28,199 bases of DNA from JANOQP01 sp044227705 (GTDB lineage Bacteria; Bacteroidota; Bacteroidia; Chitinophagales; Saprospiraceae): the NCBI GenBank assembly GCA_044227705.1, contig JBGAWE010000030.1, positions 1-28,199 of the forward strand, given 5' to 3'. The translations under genes were made by a program, and so were the position numbers. Positions 7,715 to 15,694 of the stretch are shown piece by piece (the stretch's first letter is position 1; each line of letters starts with the position of its first letter). The notes beneath the pieces are model-generated. The model was not told the DNA's origin. It was given only the letters and a program-made list of their open reading frames with translations, and made no database searches.

Positions 7715-8260
7715 TCACTTGCCCGCTTTGTAGTCCTCCCAAGTCTTTGACTTCCAGATGTCGTCGGCGGCGAAGTGGAGTTCCTTCATCATGTCCGGGG
7801 CCTCCTTGAAGCCGGGCGAAATCATGATGCGCTCGAATTTTTCATTCAGGTAGACGATGGTCGGGTAGCCGAGCTTGCCGTCGAGGAGCGAGTAGGCGAA
7901 GGTGTTAACACCGCGCTTCTGGCCCTCGGCCTGGACGTACTTAAAGGTCTGTCCGTTCCAGTTGATGTCGGCCTTTTGCTCAGCGTCGAGCTTGACGCAG
8001 TAAAAGTTTTCGGCGAGGTACTTGGCGACTTCCTCTTGCTGGAAAGTCGTCGCGTCCATCCGCTTGCACCAGCCGCACCATTCGGTGAAGACATCGATGG
8101 CGATCTTTTTCGGCTTCGTTTTTTGAAGCTCGGCAGCCTGTTCCCAAGTGAGCCATTGAACCTCGACGGCCGGTTTGGCGGGCGTTGTCGGGCAGGTGAA
8201 CGCGGCCAAGAAGCAGCCGACGACGAACAGGACGAGCGCAGGAAAGGCGAGTTTTTTCAT
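7715..8260 (-). CDS. Secreted thioredoxin-like protein
   Basis: A 181-aa protein from ATG 8260 (an ATG four codons earlier is also possible). The N-terminus MKKLAFPALVLFVVGCFLAA is either a signal peptide or a lipoprotein signal with lipobox VVGC (Cys16). The thioredoxin fold carries the active site WCGWC (C62, C65) after FTE, and GYPTIVYL supplies the cis-Pro loop. This architecture matches the thioredoxin_7/DUF255-like periplasmic proteins, which probably reduce disulfides of, or help fold, exported proteins. It is the first gene of a minus-strand run with DUF4292, the EnvC-like protein and GT9; DUF4292 starts 23 bases after its stop. Confidence 0.88.
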   Translation of the reverse strand: MKKLAFPALVLFVVGCFLAAFTCPTTPAKPAVEVQWLTWEQAAELQKTKPKKIAIDVFTEWCGWCKRMDATTFQQEEVAKYLAENFYCVKLDAEQKADINWNGQTFKYVQAEGQKRGVNTFAYSLLDGKLGYPTIVYLNEKFERIMISPGFKEAPDMMKELHFAADDIWKSKTWEDYKAGK

Positions 8261-8376
8261 GAGAAAAATCAATTTTTTATGGTGAAAACCCGGCTGATGG
8301 GCGGCTCAAAAGTCCGGCAGGCGGTGGGGTTGGAGGATGCGGCGGGCTGTTAAAAAAAAAGTAAAGCACTGTTGGT

Positions 8377-8415
8377 AGGCTGGCTCACGAAGGTTTTGCC
8401 CCTCGCGAGCCAGCC
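8377..8415 (-). terminator. Probable terminator of the giant surface-protein gene
   Basis: A 9-bp perfect inverted repeat, GGCTGGCTC (8377-8385) and GAGCCAGCC (8407-8415), with a 21-base loop that can pair partly. It starts 7 bases after the stop at 8422, reading on the minus strand. A run of nine Ts follows, but only about 17 bases past the stem (complement of 8351-8359). The spacing is longer than in a classic intrinsic terminator, hence the moderate confidence. Confidence 0.5.
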
Positions 8416-8421
8416 AATTGC

Positions 8422-11400
8422 TTATTCCTTGTCCCGAACCAGCGTCACGTCGCCGCGATACAGAAACGTCCGGCCATCGAGGAAGCTCACTTCGACCATG
8501 TAGACGTAAACGCCCGGGTTTTCTTGGTTGAACATAAGCTCGCCCCAGCGGTCGTAGACGCGCATGTAGTTTACCGACTCTACACCATTGCCGACGAAGA
8601 CGCGGAAATGGTCGCTCAACAAGGAGCCTGGTTTGAAGATGTTGGGTATGAACACCTTGCGGTGCGGGTCGATTTGGACATAAAGATCGTCCGAGCCGCT
8701 GCAACCGTTCGCATCGAAGATGGTGAGCGTGTAGAGTTGGCTCTCGACGCTCTTGATGAAAGGCCGCAAATCGCTCGAGCTGTCCAGCCCGACGGTCGGG
8801 AACCACACGAAGCTGTCGACCTGGATGTTGAACTGCGGGAAGATTTGCTTCGTCGTGTCGCCCAGCTCGATGGTCAAATCCGGGCCGAGGTTGACCTCGA
8901 TGGCCGCCGGTTGGTCGATGGTGAAAAACAGGGTGTCTCGGCAGTCGAGAGAGTCGGCGAAGATGGCGATGTGGTCGCCGCCCTCGATTCGAGTGTCGAT
9001 GCCGCTGGGCGTCGTCGGGCCGTAGTCGATTTCATAGGTGTACGGCCCAGTGCCGCCGGTGACGGTGTCGACGGAGAGGTTCGTGGTCTCGCCGAAGCAC
9101 TTTATCGGCACGTAGGTGTCGAAACTGGCGGTGATGGGCGGGTTCTCTTGCACGTTCGCGGTGGCGGTTCCGGTGCAACCGTTCGCGTCGGTGGCGGTGA
9201 CGGCGTACTGCCCGGCCGAGAGGTTAATCTCCACTTGGTTGTTGCCGACCGGTGGCGACCATTGCCAAGTGAAGCCGCCCGTTCCGCCGGCGGCGATGAA
9301 CCCGAGCCGCCCGTCGTTGCCGCCGAAGCAGAGGACGTTTGACGAGGCCGCCGGGTCGAAGCCGACCGAGACGGGCGCTGGTTCCGGCACGATGGGGTTG
9401 AGGTTCGTCTCGCATCCTTTCGAGTCCGTCACCGATACCACGACCGGTCCGGCGCAGAGGTTCGTGGCGTTCGGCCCGGTCTGCCCGTTCGACCAAGTGA
9501 TGGTGTATTGCGGGGTTCCGCCGGAGACGGTGGCGATGGCCGAGCCGTCGCACGTCCCATTGCAGCTCGTCGGGAGGGGAAGCACCGTCAGCACGAGTGG
9601 CGGCGGGGCGGTGATCGTGACGCTCTGCTCGATTTTGCAGCCCGTCGCGTTGTCCGTGATTTCGACGGTGTTCACGCCAGCGCAGAGGGTGGTCGGGTTT
9701 TGGCCAAAAATATTGGCCTCTTTCCAATGGTAGGTGAAGGTCGCGGGCGTGCCATTCGGGTAGCTGGCGGCGACCATGACAGCCCCGTCGCAGTTGGTCG
9801 TTCCGGCGCAGGAGGTGCCTTTCAGCCCGGTGAACGTGGCCTGAATGCCTTGCGGATCTTTGATGACAAAGGAGGCAAGGATGCTGCAGCCTTTCGCGTC
9901 TTTGACGGTAAGGTTGTATGTCCCGGCGGTCTTGGCGGTCAGGCAATCGGTCGTCGCCGTCGGAAAGCCCTGCCATGTGTAGGGGTAGTTGGGTGTTCCG
10001 CCGCCGACGACCACGCAGACGGAGCCGTCGTCCTCCGTCGGGCAGGAGGGGGAGGTGATGGTCGTATCGACGAGCTTCAGTTCGGGCGGGCAGCCGAGGG
10101 TGTACGTTGCGGTGGTCTTGCAACCGGTTTGGTCTTCGGTGACGGTCACGTTGCACGGGCCACAGGAGAGGCCGCTTGCAGCGCTCGTTGTCGAGGTGCT
10201 GCACGACCATGCATAGCTCAAAGTGTTGTTCGGCACCGCTGGGAGAGCGGTCACTTTGAGGGAGCCGTTCGTAGAGTTCCAGCAGTTGAGGCTGACCGAG
10301 TCGACCTTCGTGATTGTCGGCAGCGCCGGTATGGTCAGCGTCTTGCAGTCGGTCGCCGTGCATCCATTGCCGTCGGTGACGGTCACGCAGAGGGTGCCCG
10401 GGCCGAGGTTGTTCGGGTTGGGGATGAGCGTCCCGTTGAAGTCCCATTTGAAGGCATAGGGCAAAGTCCCGCCTGTTGTCCCATTGGCGTTGCCCGAGCC
10501 ACTGTTCGGCCCAGCGCAGGTCGGGTCGGTTTTGGTGATGGCGGCAACCAGTTTCGCAGCAGGTTCGTGAATCGTGTCTTTCAAAACCACGCCGCAGCCT
10601 GTCGCATCGGTCACCGTGCAAAAAATCGGCCCGGCTGTTAGCCCGGAGGAGGTTGAGGTCGCTCCCGTTGTCGATATCGTCCCTTTCGACCAGACAAAAT
10701 TTAGCGGTGCCGTCGGCGTGCCGGGGTTCGTCGTCAGTGTCGCCGAGATGGCGCCTGTGTTTTGCCCGTTGCAGGCAACGTCGGTCTTCGCAATCGCCAG
10801 TTCGTATTCTTTCGTGGCGAAAATCTCTATCGAATCAATCTTCGAACAGCCCTTCGAATCGGTGATGGTCATGTGGTAGACCCCGGCGGCGATGGCGTTG
10901 TTGACATATGGGACGGTGCTCGACGTGCCAAGCCCATTGTCGAAGGAGATGGTATAGCCGCCTGGATTTCCTCCAGTTACATTGAATGTTACCGTTCCGT
11001 TGGCCACGCCAGTGCAGGTCGCGTCGGTTTTTGTCAGGCCGGTCTTTTGGATGGCGGCTGGGCCGTTCAAACTTCCAGAGGCCTGCGCCGTGCAGCCGCT
11101 GGCCGGGTGCGTCACGACGACGCTGTAGGAGCCTTTTTTCAAGCCGGTCAGCATCGGCACATTCGGCGCGGCGGGGCTCCAAGCATAATCGTAAGTCCCG
11201 GCAGGGGTGACTTGCACCGTGGCGGTACCATCCGTTCCGCCGAAGCAAGTGACGTCGGTGAAGGACAGGTTAACCGCCAGCGAGTAGATGGTGATGGAGG
11301 TGTCCTTCGACACCCCGTTGGCGTCCTCTATATGGATTTGATAGGTGCCCGGCGTAAGGTTCGAGACGGTGTACGTCGAGGCGAAGTCGACCATGACCGG

Positions 11401-12879
11401 CCCGCTGCCTCCGTCGTAGGTCATCATGTAATTAGGTGTGCCTGAATTCACGACTACCTGAAAACTCCCGGCACTCGTGCAGTTCGAGAGGATGGTGACG
11501 TCGGCGAGGAGGTTCGGCTGACCGATGCAGATGTTTCCCTCGTCGAGGTTGATGGCGTACTGGCTGAAGTTCTGGTCGCCCGCCTGGATTTTCGAGAGCG
11601 AGTTCGTGAACCCCAGCTTGCAGCACTCGCCGACCGGACCGATGGCCTTGAGGCAAAGTGAAAAGAGCGTGTCGCCGTCAGGGAAGGTGTACGGGTTGCC
11701 GTTCTGGTCGAACCATGCGAAGCCGAGGTTCCCGTTTGCGATGTCGCTTTGATTGTAAAAAACGTCGGCCGAGGGCAGCACGCCGTCGCTGACGGAGACG
11801 AACTGGAAGTTCTGCGCGCACCAGTTGAGCGTGCCCTGCAGGTTGATGGCGTTCTTGAAGTTGTTGGCTGTGATGGGGATGCAAAGTGTCTCGCCCACCT
11901 GCAGCGTCTTGTTCGGCGTGATGAGGGTGATGTTGTTGGACGGGTCGCAGCCCGTCATGTCCATCGTGAAGGTTTTGCCGCAGCTCTTCGCGTCCTCAAC
12001 GGTGATGTTGTACATCCCGGGCGTGTCGAACATAAGCTCGGGGTCGAGGCCACCGTGGCGGATGTCGGTCAGCTTGGTGTCTATGGTCACCGTGCCCGGC
12101 CCGGAGAAGCTCAAGGTGTACACCGATTTCGTGGCACTGTTCAGGTCGGCATATTCTGAATAGCCGCCCTTTGCCCGGAAGCGGCCGAGGCAGCCGCCCA
12201 CGCCGAAGGTGTTGATTTTGTCGACCTTGATCTCGTTCAAATAGACCACCGGGAAGGCCACCTGCGGGCTGGCGTCCACGCAAGGCCCGGCGGGCGGGCC
12301 TCCCTCATAGGCGAGGGCCTGCCAATCATCGACCGTAATGGGCGCAAACCATTGGAGAATCGGGTCGGGGTTTGCAAAAATCGCCTGAAGCTGGCCCGAG
12401 TTCTTGAACAGCTGGTCCCCTTGCGCCTCGGCCGCCGTGAGCGGCGGGTTTATCCAGATGCCAAGGCCGGGGCCGCCTGTCGTGTTCACGCATGGGTCGC
12501 TGATGATGTTGGCCAGCGTCATGCCGCCGATGGTTGGCTTGCAATTGTAAAAGGCGTAGCTCACGCCCGGCGGGGTGGCTGGGTCTGGGTCGCCGGAGAG
12601 GTCGAAGTCGCCGTTGTGGTCGATGAAAATCTGGTCGCCGAGGCAAAGGAAGATGATGTCCTGCGGCGTGGTGAGGTCGTGGTCGTTAGACTGGCCGGTG
12701 AATGCCCCGAGGGTGAAGGTCCCGGCCTCGTTGCAGGCCGCATCGGGGGACTGGCCGGGCTTCGGTGCTTCTGGTTTGACGGGAAATTTGGCTTTGGCGG
12801 CCATTGGTGTCTGGGCGGAAAGCATCGGCGGCGTCGCCAGCAAGAAGCCGACGGCGAGGAGGATTAACGGTCTCAACAT
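8422..12879 (-). CDS. Giant SprB-repeat surface protein with (shortened) CHU_C sorting domain
   Basis: A 1485-aa protein. ATG 12879 gives the signal peptide MLRPLILLAVGFLLATPPML then SAQ; the frame stays open 42 codons upstream without a better start. Residues about 45-310 form a unique Cys-containing region. About 313-455 is cohesin-like (TLQVGETLCIPITANNFKNA, LQGTLNW, FAWFDQNG, DTLFSLCLKAIG), a fold that binds dockerins or acts as an Ig-like spacer. From about 535 to 1300 come ten SprB-like repeats, each opening near TCFGGTDG or its variants and ending in a G.Y.V.VTD..GC motif. The C-terminus (about 1405-1485) is a CHU_C domain, VFIPNIF...YDRWGELMF, that lacks the usual GWDG segment. By family knowledge SprB-type proteins are T9SS-exported surface adhesins linked to gliding or attachment. 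The ligand is unknown. Confidence 0.9.
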   Translation of the reverse strand: MLRPLILLAVGFLLATPPMLSAQTPMAAKAKFPVKPEAPKPGQSPDAACNEAGTFTLGAFTGQSNDHDLTTPQDIIFLCLGDQIFIDHNGDFDLSGDPDPATPPGVSYAFYNCKPTIGGMTLANIISDPCVNTTGGPGLGIWINPPLTAAEAQGDQLFKNSGQLQAIFANPDPILQWFAPITVDDWQALAYEGGPPAGPCVDASPQVAFPVVYLNEIKVDKINTFGVGGCLGRFRAKGGYSEYADLNSATKSVYTLSFSGPGTVTIDTKLTDIRHGGLDPELMFDTPGMYNITVEDAKSCGKTFTMDMTGCDPSNNITLITPNKTLQVGETLCIPITANNFKNAINLQGTLNWCAQNFQFVSVSDGVLPSADVFYNQSDIANGNLGFAWFDQNGNPYTFPDGDTLFSLCLKAIGPVGECCKLGFTNSLSKIQAGDQNFSQYAINLDEGNICIGQPNLLADVTILSNCTSAGSFQVVVNSGTPNYMMTYDGGSGPVMVDFASTYTVSNLTPGTYQIHIEDANGVSKDTSITIYSLAVNLSFTDVTCFGGTDGTATVQVTPAGTYDYAWSPAAPNVPMLTGLKKGSYSVVVTHPASGCTAQASGSLNGPAAIQKTGLTKTDATCTGVANGTVTFNVTGGNPGGYTISFDNGLGTSSTVPYVNNAIAAGVYHMTITDSKGCSKIDSIEIFATKEYELAIAKTDVACNGQNTGAISATLTTNPGTPTAPLNFVWSKGTISTTGATSTSSGLTAGPIFCTVTDATGCGVVLKDTIHEPAAKLVAAITKTDPTCAGPNSGSGNANGTTGGTLPYAFKWDFNGTLIPNPNNLGPGTLCVTVTDGNGCTATDCKTLTIPALPTITKVDSVSLNCWNSTNGSLKVTALPAVPNNTLSYAWSCSTSTTSAASGLSCGPCNVTVTEDQTGCKTTATYTLGCPPELKLVDTTITSPSCPTEDDGSVCVVVGGGTPNYPYTWQGFPTATTDCLTAKTAGTYNLTVKDAKGCSILASFVIKDPQGIQATFTGLKGTSCAGTTNCDGAVMVAASYPNGTPATFTYHWKEANIFGQNPTTLCAGVNTVEITDNATGCKIEQSVTITAPPPLVLTVLPLPTSCNGTCDGSAIATVSGGTPQYTITWSNGQTGPNATNLCAGPVVVSVTDSKGCETNLNPIVPEPAPVSVGFDPAASSNVLCFGGNDGRLGFIAAGGTGGFTWQWSPPVGNNQVEINLSAGQYAVTATDANGCTGTATANVQENPPITASFDTYVPIKCFGETTNLSVDTVTGGTGPYTYEIDYGPTTPSGIDTRIEGGDHIAIFADSLDCRDTLFFTIDQPAAIEVNLGPDLTIELGDTTKQIFPQFNIQVDSFVWFPTVGLDSSSDLRPFIKSVESQLYTLTIFDANGCSGSDDLYVQIDPHRKVFIPNIFKPGSLLSDHFRVFVGNGVESVNYMRVYDRWGELMFNQENPGVYVYMVEVSFLDGRTFLYRGDVTLVRDKE

Positions 12880-13002
12880 GAGGAAAGGAATAGTTTGGTT
12901 TGTCAAAAAAGATATGTCCAAAGGATTAAAAACCAACGGATTAGGCCGGGAATGCATCTGAGAGACGCGACAGGTACCAACTGCGCTGCCCCAATCCGGG
13001 CG

Positions 13003-13010
13003 CAAAGATA
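13003..13010 (-). promoter_or_regulatory. Candidate -7 box (TATCTTTG) for the giant surface-protein gene
   Basis: On the minus strand TATCTTTG matches TAnnTTTG exactly, 123 bases upstream of ATG 12879, inside the 205-base gap after the RDD gene. It would give a 5' leader of about 115 bases. A TTG occurs about 24 bases upstream of it, slightly further than the usual -33 spacing. Confidence 0.38.
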
Positions 13011-13084
13011 GACGGGCCTACGACCCATTAACTTCAATCGACATAATTGTTTTGCGACCCCAAGCTCCGGTCTCGGGACAAATG

Positions 13085-13819
13085 CTAACGGGTCAGCACG
13101 ACATAATCTTTCAAAAGCCCCCGCAGAAATCCGACCCGATCCGGCGGCAAATCCCCTATACCGAGCAGTTTGGCCAGCCGCTCGGAGGTCTCGACGACGA
13201 CCTCGTGGTGCGCTTCGTTCGGGTGTTTGAGGTAGCGGTCGATGATGGCCTTCACAGTCACCATGTCCGCCTCGCGCAGTGCCCTGACCTGCGGAAAGAC
13301 GGGCGTGTGCGCTTTCACCGTGTCCAATCTCAAAACATCGTGCAGCCGGACGCCGCGCCCTACGCGCAGCTTGATGACAGCCGTCCCCGCTGCCATGTCG
13401 CCGAGCCGCTGGCCTTTTTCCGTCGTTTTGATGAGCAGGATGCCGATGAAGCCAAGGCTGAAAATCGAGTCGACAAAGTGCAGGATGCTTCGCCCGAGCA
13501 TCTCGCTCCATTTTGGCTGTTTTCCGTCGAGCCGCACGGTTCGGATGCCGAGGGCCATCTTGCCGATCGTCTGCCCGTTGTAGAGGACTTCCATCGCCGC
13601 GAAATAGATGACCAGCAACGCGAACGGAACGAGGGCCGATACCGCGCCCGCGCCGCCCAGTCCCTGTCCGAAGACCACCGACCAAAAAGTCTGGACGAAC
13701 ATGTTGAGCGCAAGAACAGCGAAGCAATCGATGACAAAAGCCAGCAGTCGCTCGCGGGCCGAAGCCAGCTCGTACTCGAGCGCGATGTGATGGGCGGTGG
13801 TTATCTCGATGGTCTTCAT
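13085..13819 (-). CDS. RDD-family membrane protein with soluble C-terminal extension
   Basis: A 244-aa protein from ATG 13819. The RDD domain covers about residues 18-152, with the family's charged motifs ARERLLAFVID (21-31), NGQTIGKMALGIR (81-93) and GQRLGDMAAGT (136-146), and about three membrane segments (25-47, 58-80, 117-131). A soluble tail of about 90 residues follows, rich in charged helices (ADMVTVKAIIDRYLKHPNEA). RDD proteins sit in the inner membrane; a few have been linked to ion or Na+/H+ exchange, but most have no known function. Its start is 76 bases from the divergently transcribed DUF2520 gene. Confidence 0.88.
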   Translation of the reverse strand: MKTIEITTAHHIALEYELASARERLLAFVIDCFAVLALNMFVQTFWSVVFGQGLGGAGAVSALVPFALLVIYFAAMEVLYNGQTIGKMALGIRTVRLDGKQPKWSEMLGRSILHFVDSIFSLGFIGILLIKTTEKGQRLGDMAAGTAVIKLRVGRGVRLHDVLRLDTVKAHTPVFPQVRALREADMVTVKAIIDRYLKHPNEAHHEVVVETSERLAKLLGIGDLPPDRVGFLRGLLKDYVVLTR

Positions 13820-13895
13820 GTCGGCGGAAATTTGGGTTTCGAGGCGAAACCGGGGCGAAATTCAATCATTTTCGCCCAAAAATCATCGAAAGCAA

Positions 13896-14684
13896 ATGCC
13901 CGCGTCCCTCAAAATCTCGCTCGTCGGAACCGGCCGCGCCGCCACGCAGGTCGGCCGTCGACTTCTCCAAAGAGGCTGTAGGGTCGTTCAGGTCTTCGGC
14001 CGCGATGCTCAAAAAACCGCCTCGCTTGCCGCCGAGCTTATCGCCCAGCCTGTTTTTGAATTTGAAAAACTCGAGCCTTCGGCCGACCTTTTCATCCTTG
14101 CCGTCAGCGACGCGGCCATTGCCGAGGTTGCCGAAAATCTGCGCGCGACATGCCCTGCCGCAGCTGCCATCCATCTTTCAGGCGCGACCGACCGAGCGGC
14201 CATCGCCCAATTTTTTGGGGAAAGGACAGCGGTTGTTTGGCCCGTCCATTCTTTTTCAATCAACGAAAAACCGGATTGGAGGGAAATCCCGCTCATCCTC
14301 GAGACTGGTGACGACCCTGAAGCCGCTCGCCTTTTTGAGAGGCTTGCCAAAAAGCTAAGCCCGAAAATCACCCGAGCCAGCGGTGCCGACCGCGGCAAGC
14401 TCCACCTCGCGGCGACAGTCGCCAACAATTTCAGCAACCATCTCATGGCCCTCGTCGAGGCTTTTTTGGAAAAGGACGGGCTGCCCTTCGACCCGATTCG
14501 GCACATCTTTTTGGAGACTGCGCAGAAAATCCAGACTGCCAGCCCGCTCAATTTGCAGACCGGCCCGGCCAGTCGTGGCGACCTGAAGACTCTCGAGCGG
14601 CACCTCGATATCTTGAAAATGGAGCCGGGCCTCGCAGAGGTCTACCGGGTTTTGACAGATTCGATTTTGAAGGCCAGGGGCTAA
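13896..14684 (+). CDS. Rossmann-fold DUF2520 protein
   Basis: A 262-aa protein. I chose ATG 13896 (MPASLKISLVGTGRAATQVG) because the dinucleotide-binding loop GTGRAA (residues 11-16) then sits at the normal distance from the N-terminus. Longer in-frame starts would run into the divergent RDD gene. An N-terminal NAD(P)-binding domain (about 5-130) is followed by the helical DUF2520 domain (ADRGKLHLAATVANNFSNHL, then a C-terminal helix bundle). The whole resembles ketopantoate or pyrroline-5-carboxylate reductases, but no substrate is established for the family. The stop TAA overlaps the dapF stop on the other strand. Confidence 0.87.
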   Translation: MPASLKISLVGTGRAATQVGRRLLQRGCRVVQVFGRDAQKTASLAAELIAQPVFEFEKLEPSADLFILAVSDAAIAEVAENLRATCPAAAAIHLSGATDRAAIAQFFGERTAVVWPVHSFSINEKPDWREIPLILETGDDPEAARLFERLAKKLSPKITRASGADRGKLHLAATVANNFSNHLMALVEAFLEKDGLPFDPIRHIFLETAQKIQTASPLNLQTGPASRGDLKTLERHLDILKMEPGLAEVYRVLTDSILKARG

Positions 14685-15499
14685 AAAACCTCCCCTGAAA
14701 AAACCTCTGCCGCCGGGCCGCAGAGCCAAACCTCCCGAAACCCGCCCCGCCCGTCCGGCTCGAAACGGACGGCCAATTCCCCGCCCTTCGTCGAGACGGC
14801 GATACCCGCCGGGCCGCTCATTTTTTCCTTTATATAAAAGGTGATGGCTGCTGCCGTCACGCCCGTGCCGCAGGAGAGCGTTTCGTCCTCAACGCCGCGC
14901 TCGTAGGTGGCGACGCGGATGGAAAACGGGCCTGTTTTTTCCACGAAGTTGACGTTGATGCCCGCCTCGCGGAACGGGGGCGAGTTGCGTATGGCGCGCC
15001 CTTTTTTGAAGACATCCAGCCCGGCGAGGCTCTTCTTGAACTGGACGAAATGGGGCGAGCCGGTGTTCAAGACCCATCTATCTCCCTGATTTTCAACGGC
15101 TTGCACATCCGACATTTTCAGCTCGACCCAAGCCGAGCCGTCGTGCTCAGCTTTTTTCCCAACATTTCCGGGCCGGGAAACGGACGCCTCGTGCGGCCCG
15201 TCAATCGCCCAGAACCGGCACTTTTTTTTGAAAACCCCGAGCGAGTGGGCGAACGCGGCGATGCACCTTCCGCCGTTTCCGCACATCGAGCTTTCGCGAC
15301 CGTCGGCGTTGAAATAGACCATCTCGAAGTCGAAGCCGTCGCGGTTTTGGAGGAGGATCAGACCGTCGGAGCCGATGCCGAAGCGGCGGTCGCAGAGCCG
15401 CTCGATGCGAGCGCGGTCGGCGCGGGAAAGGTTTGTTTCCCGCCGCTGGTCGAGGAGGATGAAGTCGTTGCCCGTCCCTTGGTACTTGAAAAATCGCAT
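14681..15499 (-). CDS. dapF: Diaminopimelate epimerase
   Basis: A 272-aa cytoplasmic enzyme of normal length (about 270-280). It interconverts LL- and meso-diaminopimelate, the last step before lysine and the meso-DAP used in peptidoglycan. Both catalytic cysteines are visible: MCGNGGRC (C73) and SCGTG (C210). The N-terminal MRFFKYQGTGNDFILLD is also typical. ATG 15499 gives the canonical MRFFKYQGTGNDF start; an ATG three codons upstream is possible. The region 15500-15694 separates it from the divergent htrA-like gene. It contains a candidate -7-like box, TATTTTCG (complement of 15550-15557), one base off the consensus, 50 bases from the start. Confidence 0.95.
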   Translation of the reverse strand: MRFFKYQGTGNDFILLDQRRETNLSRADRARIERLCDRRFGIGSDGLILLQNRDGFDFEMVYFNADGRESSMCGNGGRCIAAFAHSLGVFKKKCRFWAIDGPHEASVSRPGNVGKKAEHDGSAWVELKMSDVQAVENQGDRWVLNTGSPHFVQFKKSLAGLDVFKKGRAIRNSPPFREAGINVNFVEKTGPFSIRVATYERGVEDETLSCGTGVTAAAITFYIKEKMSGPAGIAVSTKGGELAVRFEPDGRGGFREVWLCGPAAEVFSGEVF

Positions 15500-15694
15500 G
15501 GATAACATTGGCGCGGCTGCCCCGTTAAAGCGGCCGTTGAATTTTCAGGCGAAAATAGAAGCGGGCTGGCCGCAAATTTGCCTTTCGCTTGGCCGGCGAC
15601 ACAACCGGGGAATTGCGATCGGGGCAAACAACCACCGCCGATTTTTGCCGCTAAACCGTTGAGATTCAAGATGTTCCAAAACCAGTTTTTTGCC

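Noticed and set aside
8283..8376. Small gene in the gap between the thioredoxin-like gene and the giant gene
   Set aside because: No frame with a plausible start, signal or motif; the gap holds the terminator region and the thioredoxin leader.
9224..10641. Long open frames on both strands within the giant surface-protein gene
   Set aside because: Shadows of the repetitive SprB coding frame; their translations are low-complexity Arg/Asp/Gly-rich with no domains.
8900..11270. Tandem repeats in the giant protein considered as a CRISPR-like or DNA repeat array
   Set aside because: The repeats are at protein level, about 75 residues long and divergent in DNA; there are no short identical repeats with unique spacers.
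12903..13865. Minus-strand frame of 320 codons over the RDD gene
   Set aside because: The overlapping RDD frame has family motifs and membrane helices; this one is Arg/Ala-rich and featureless.
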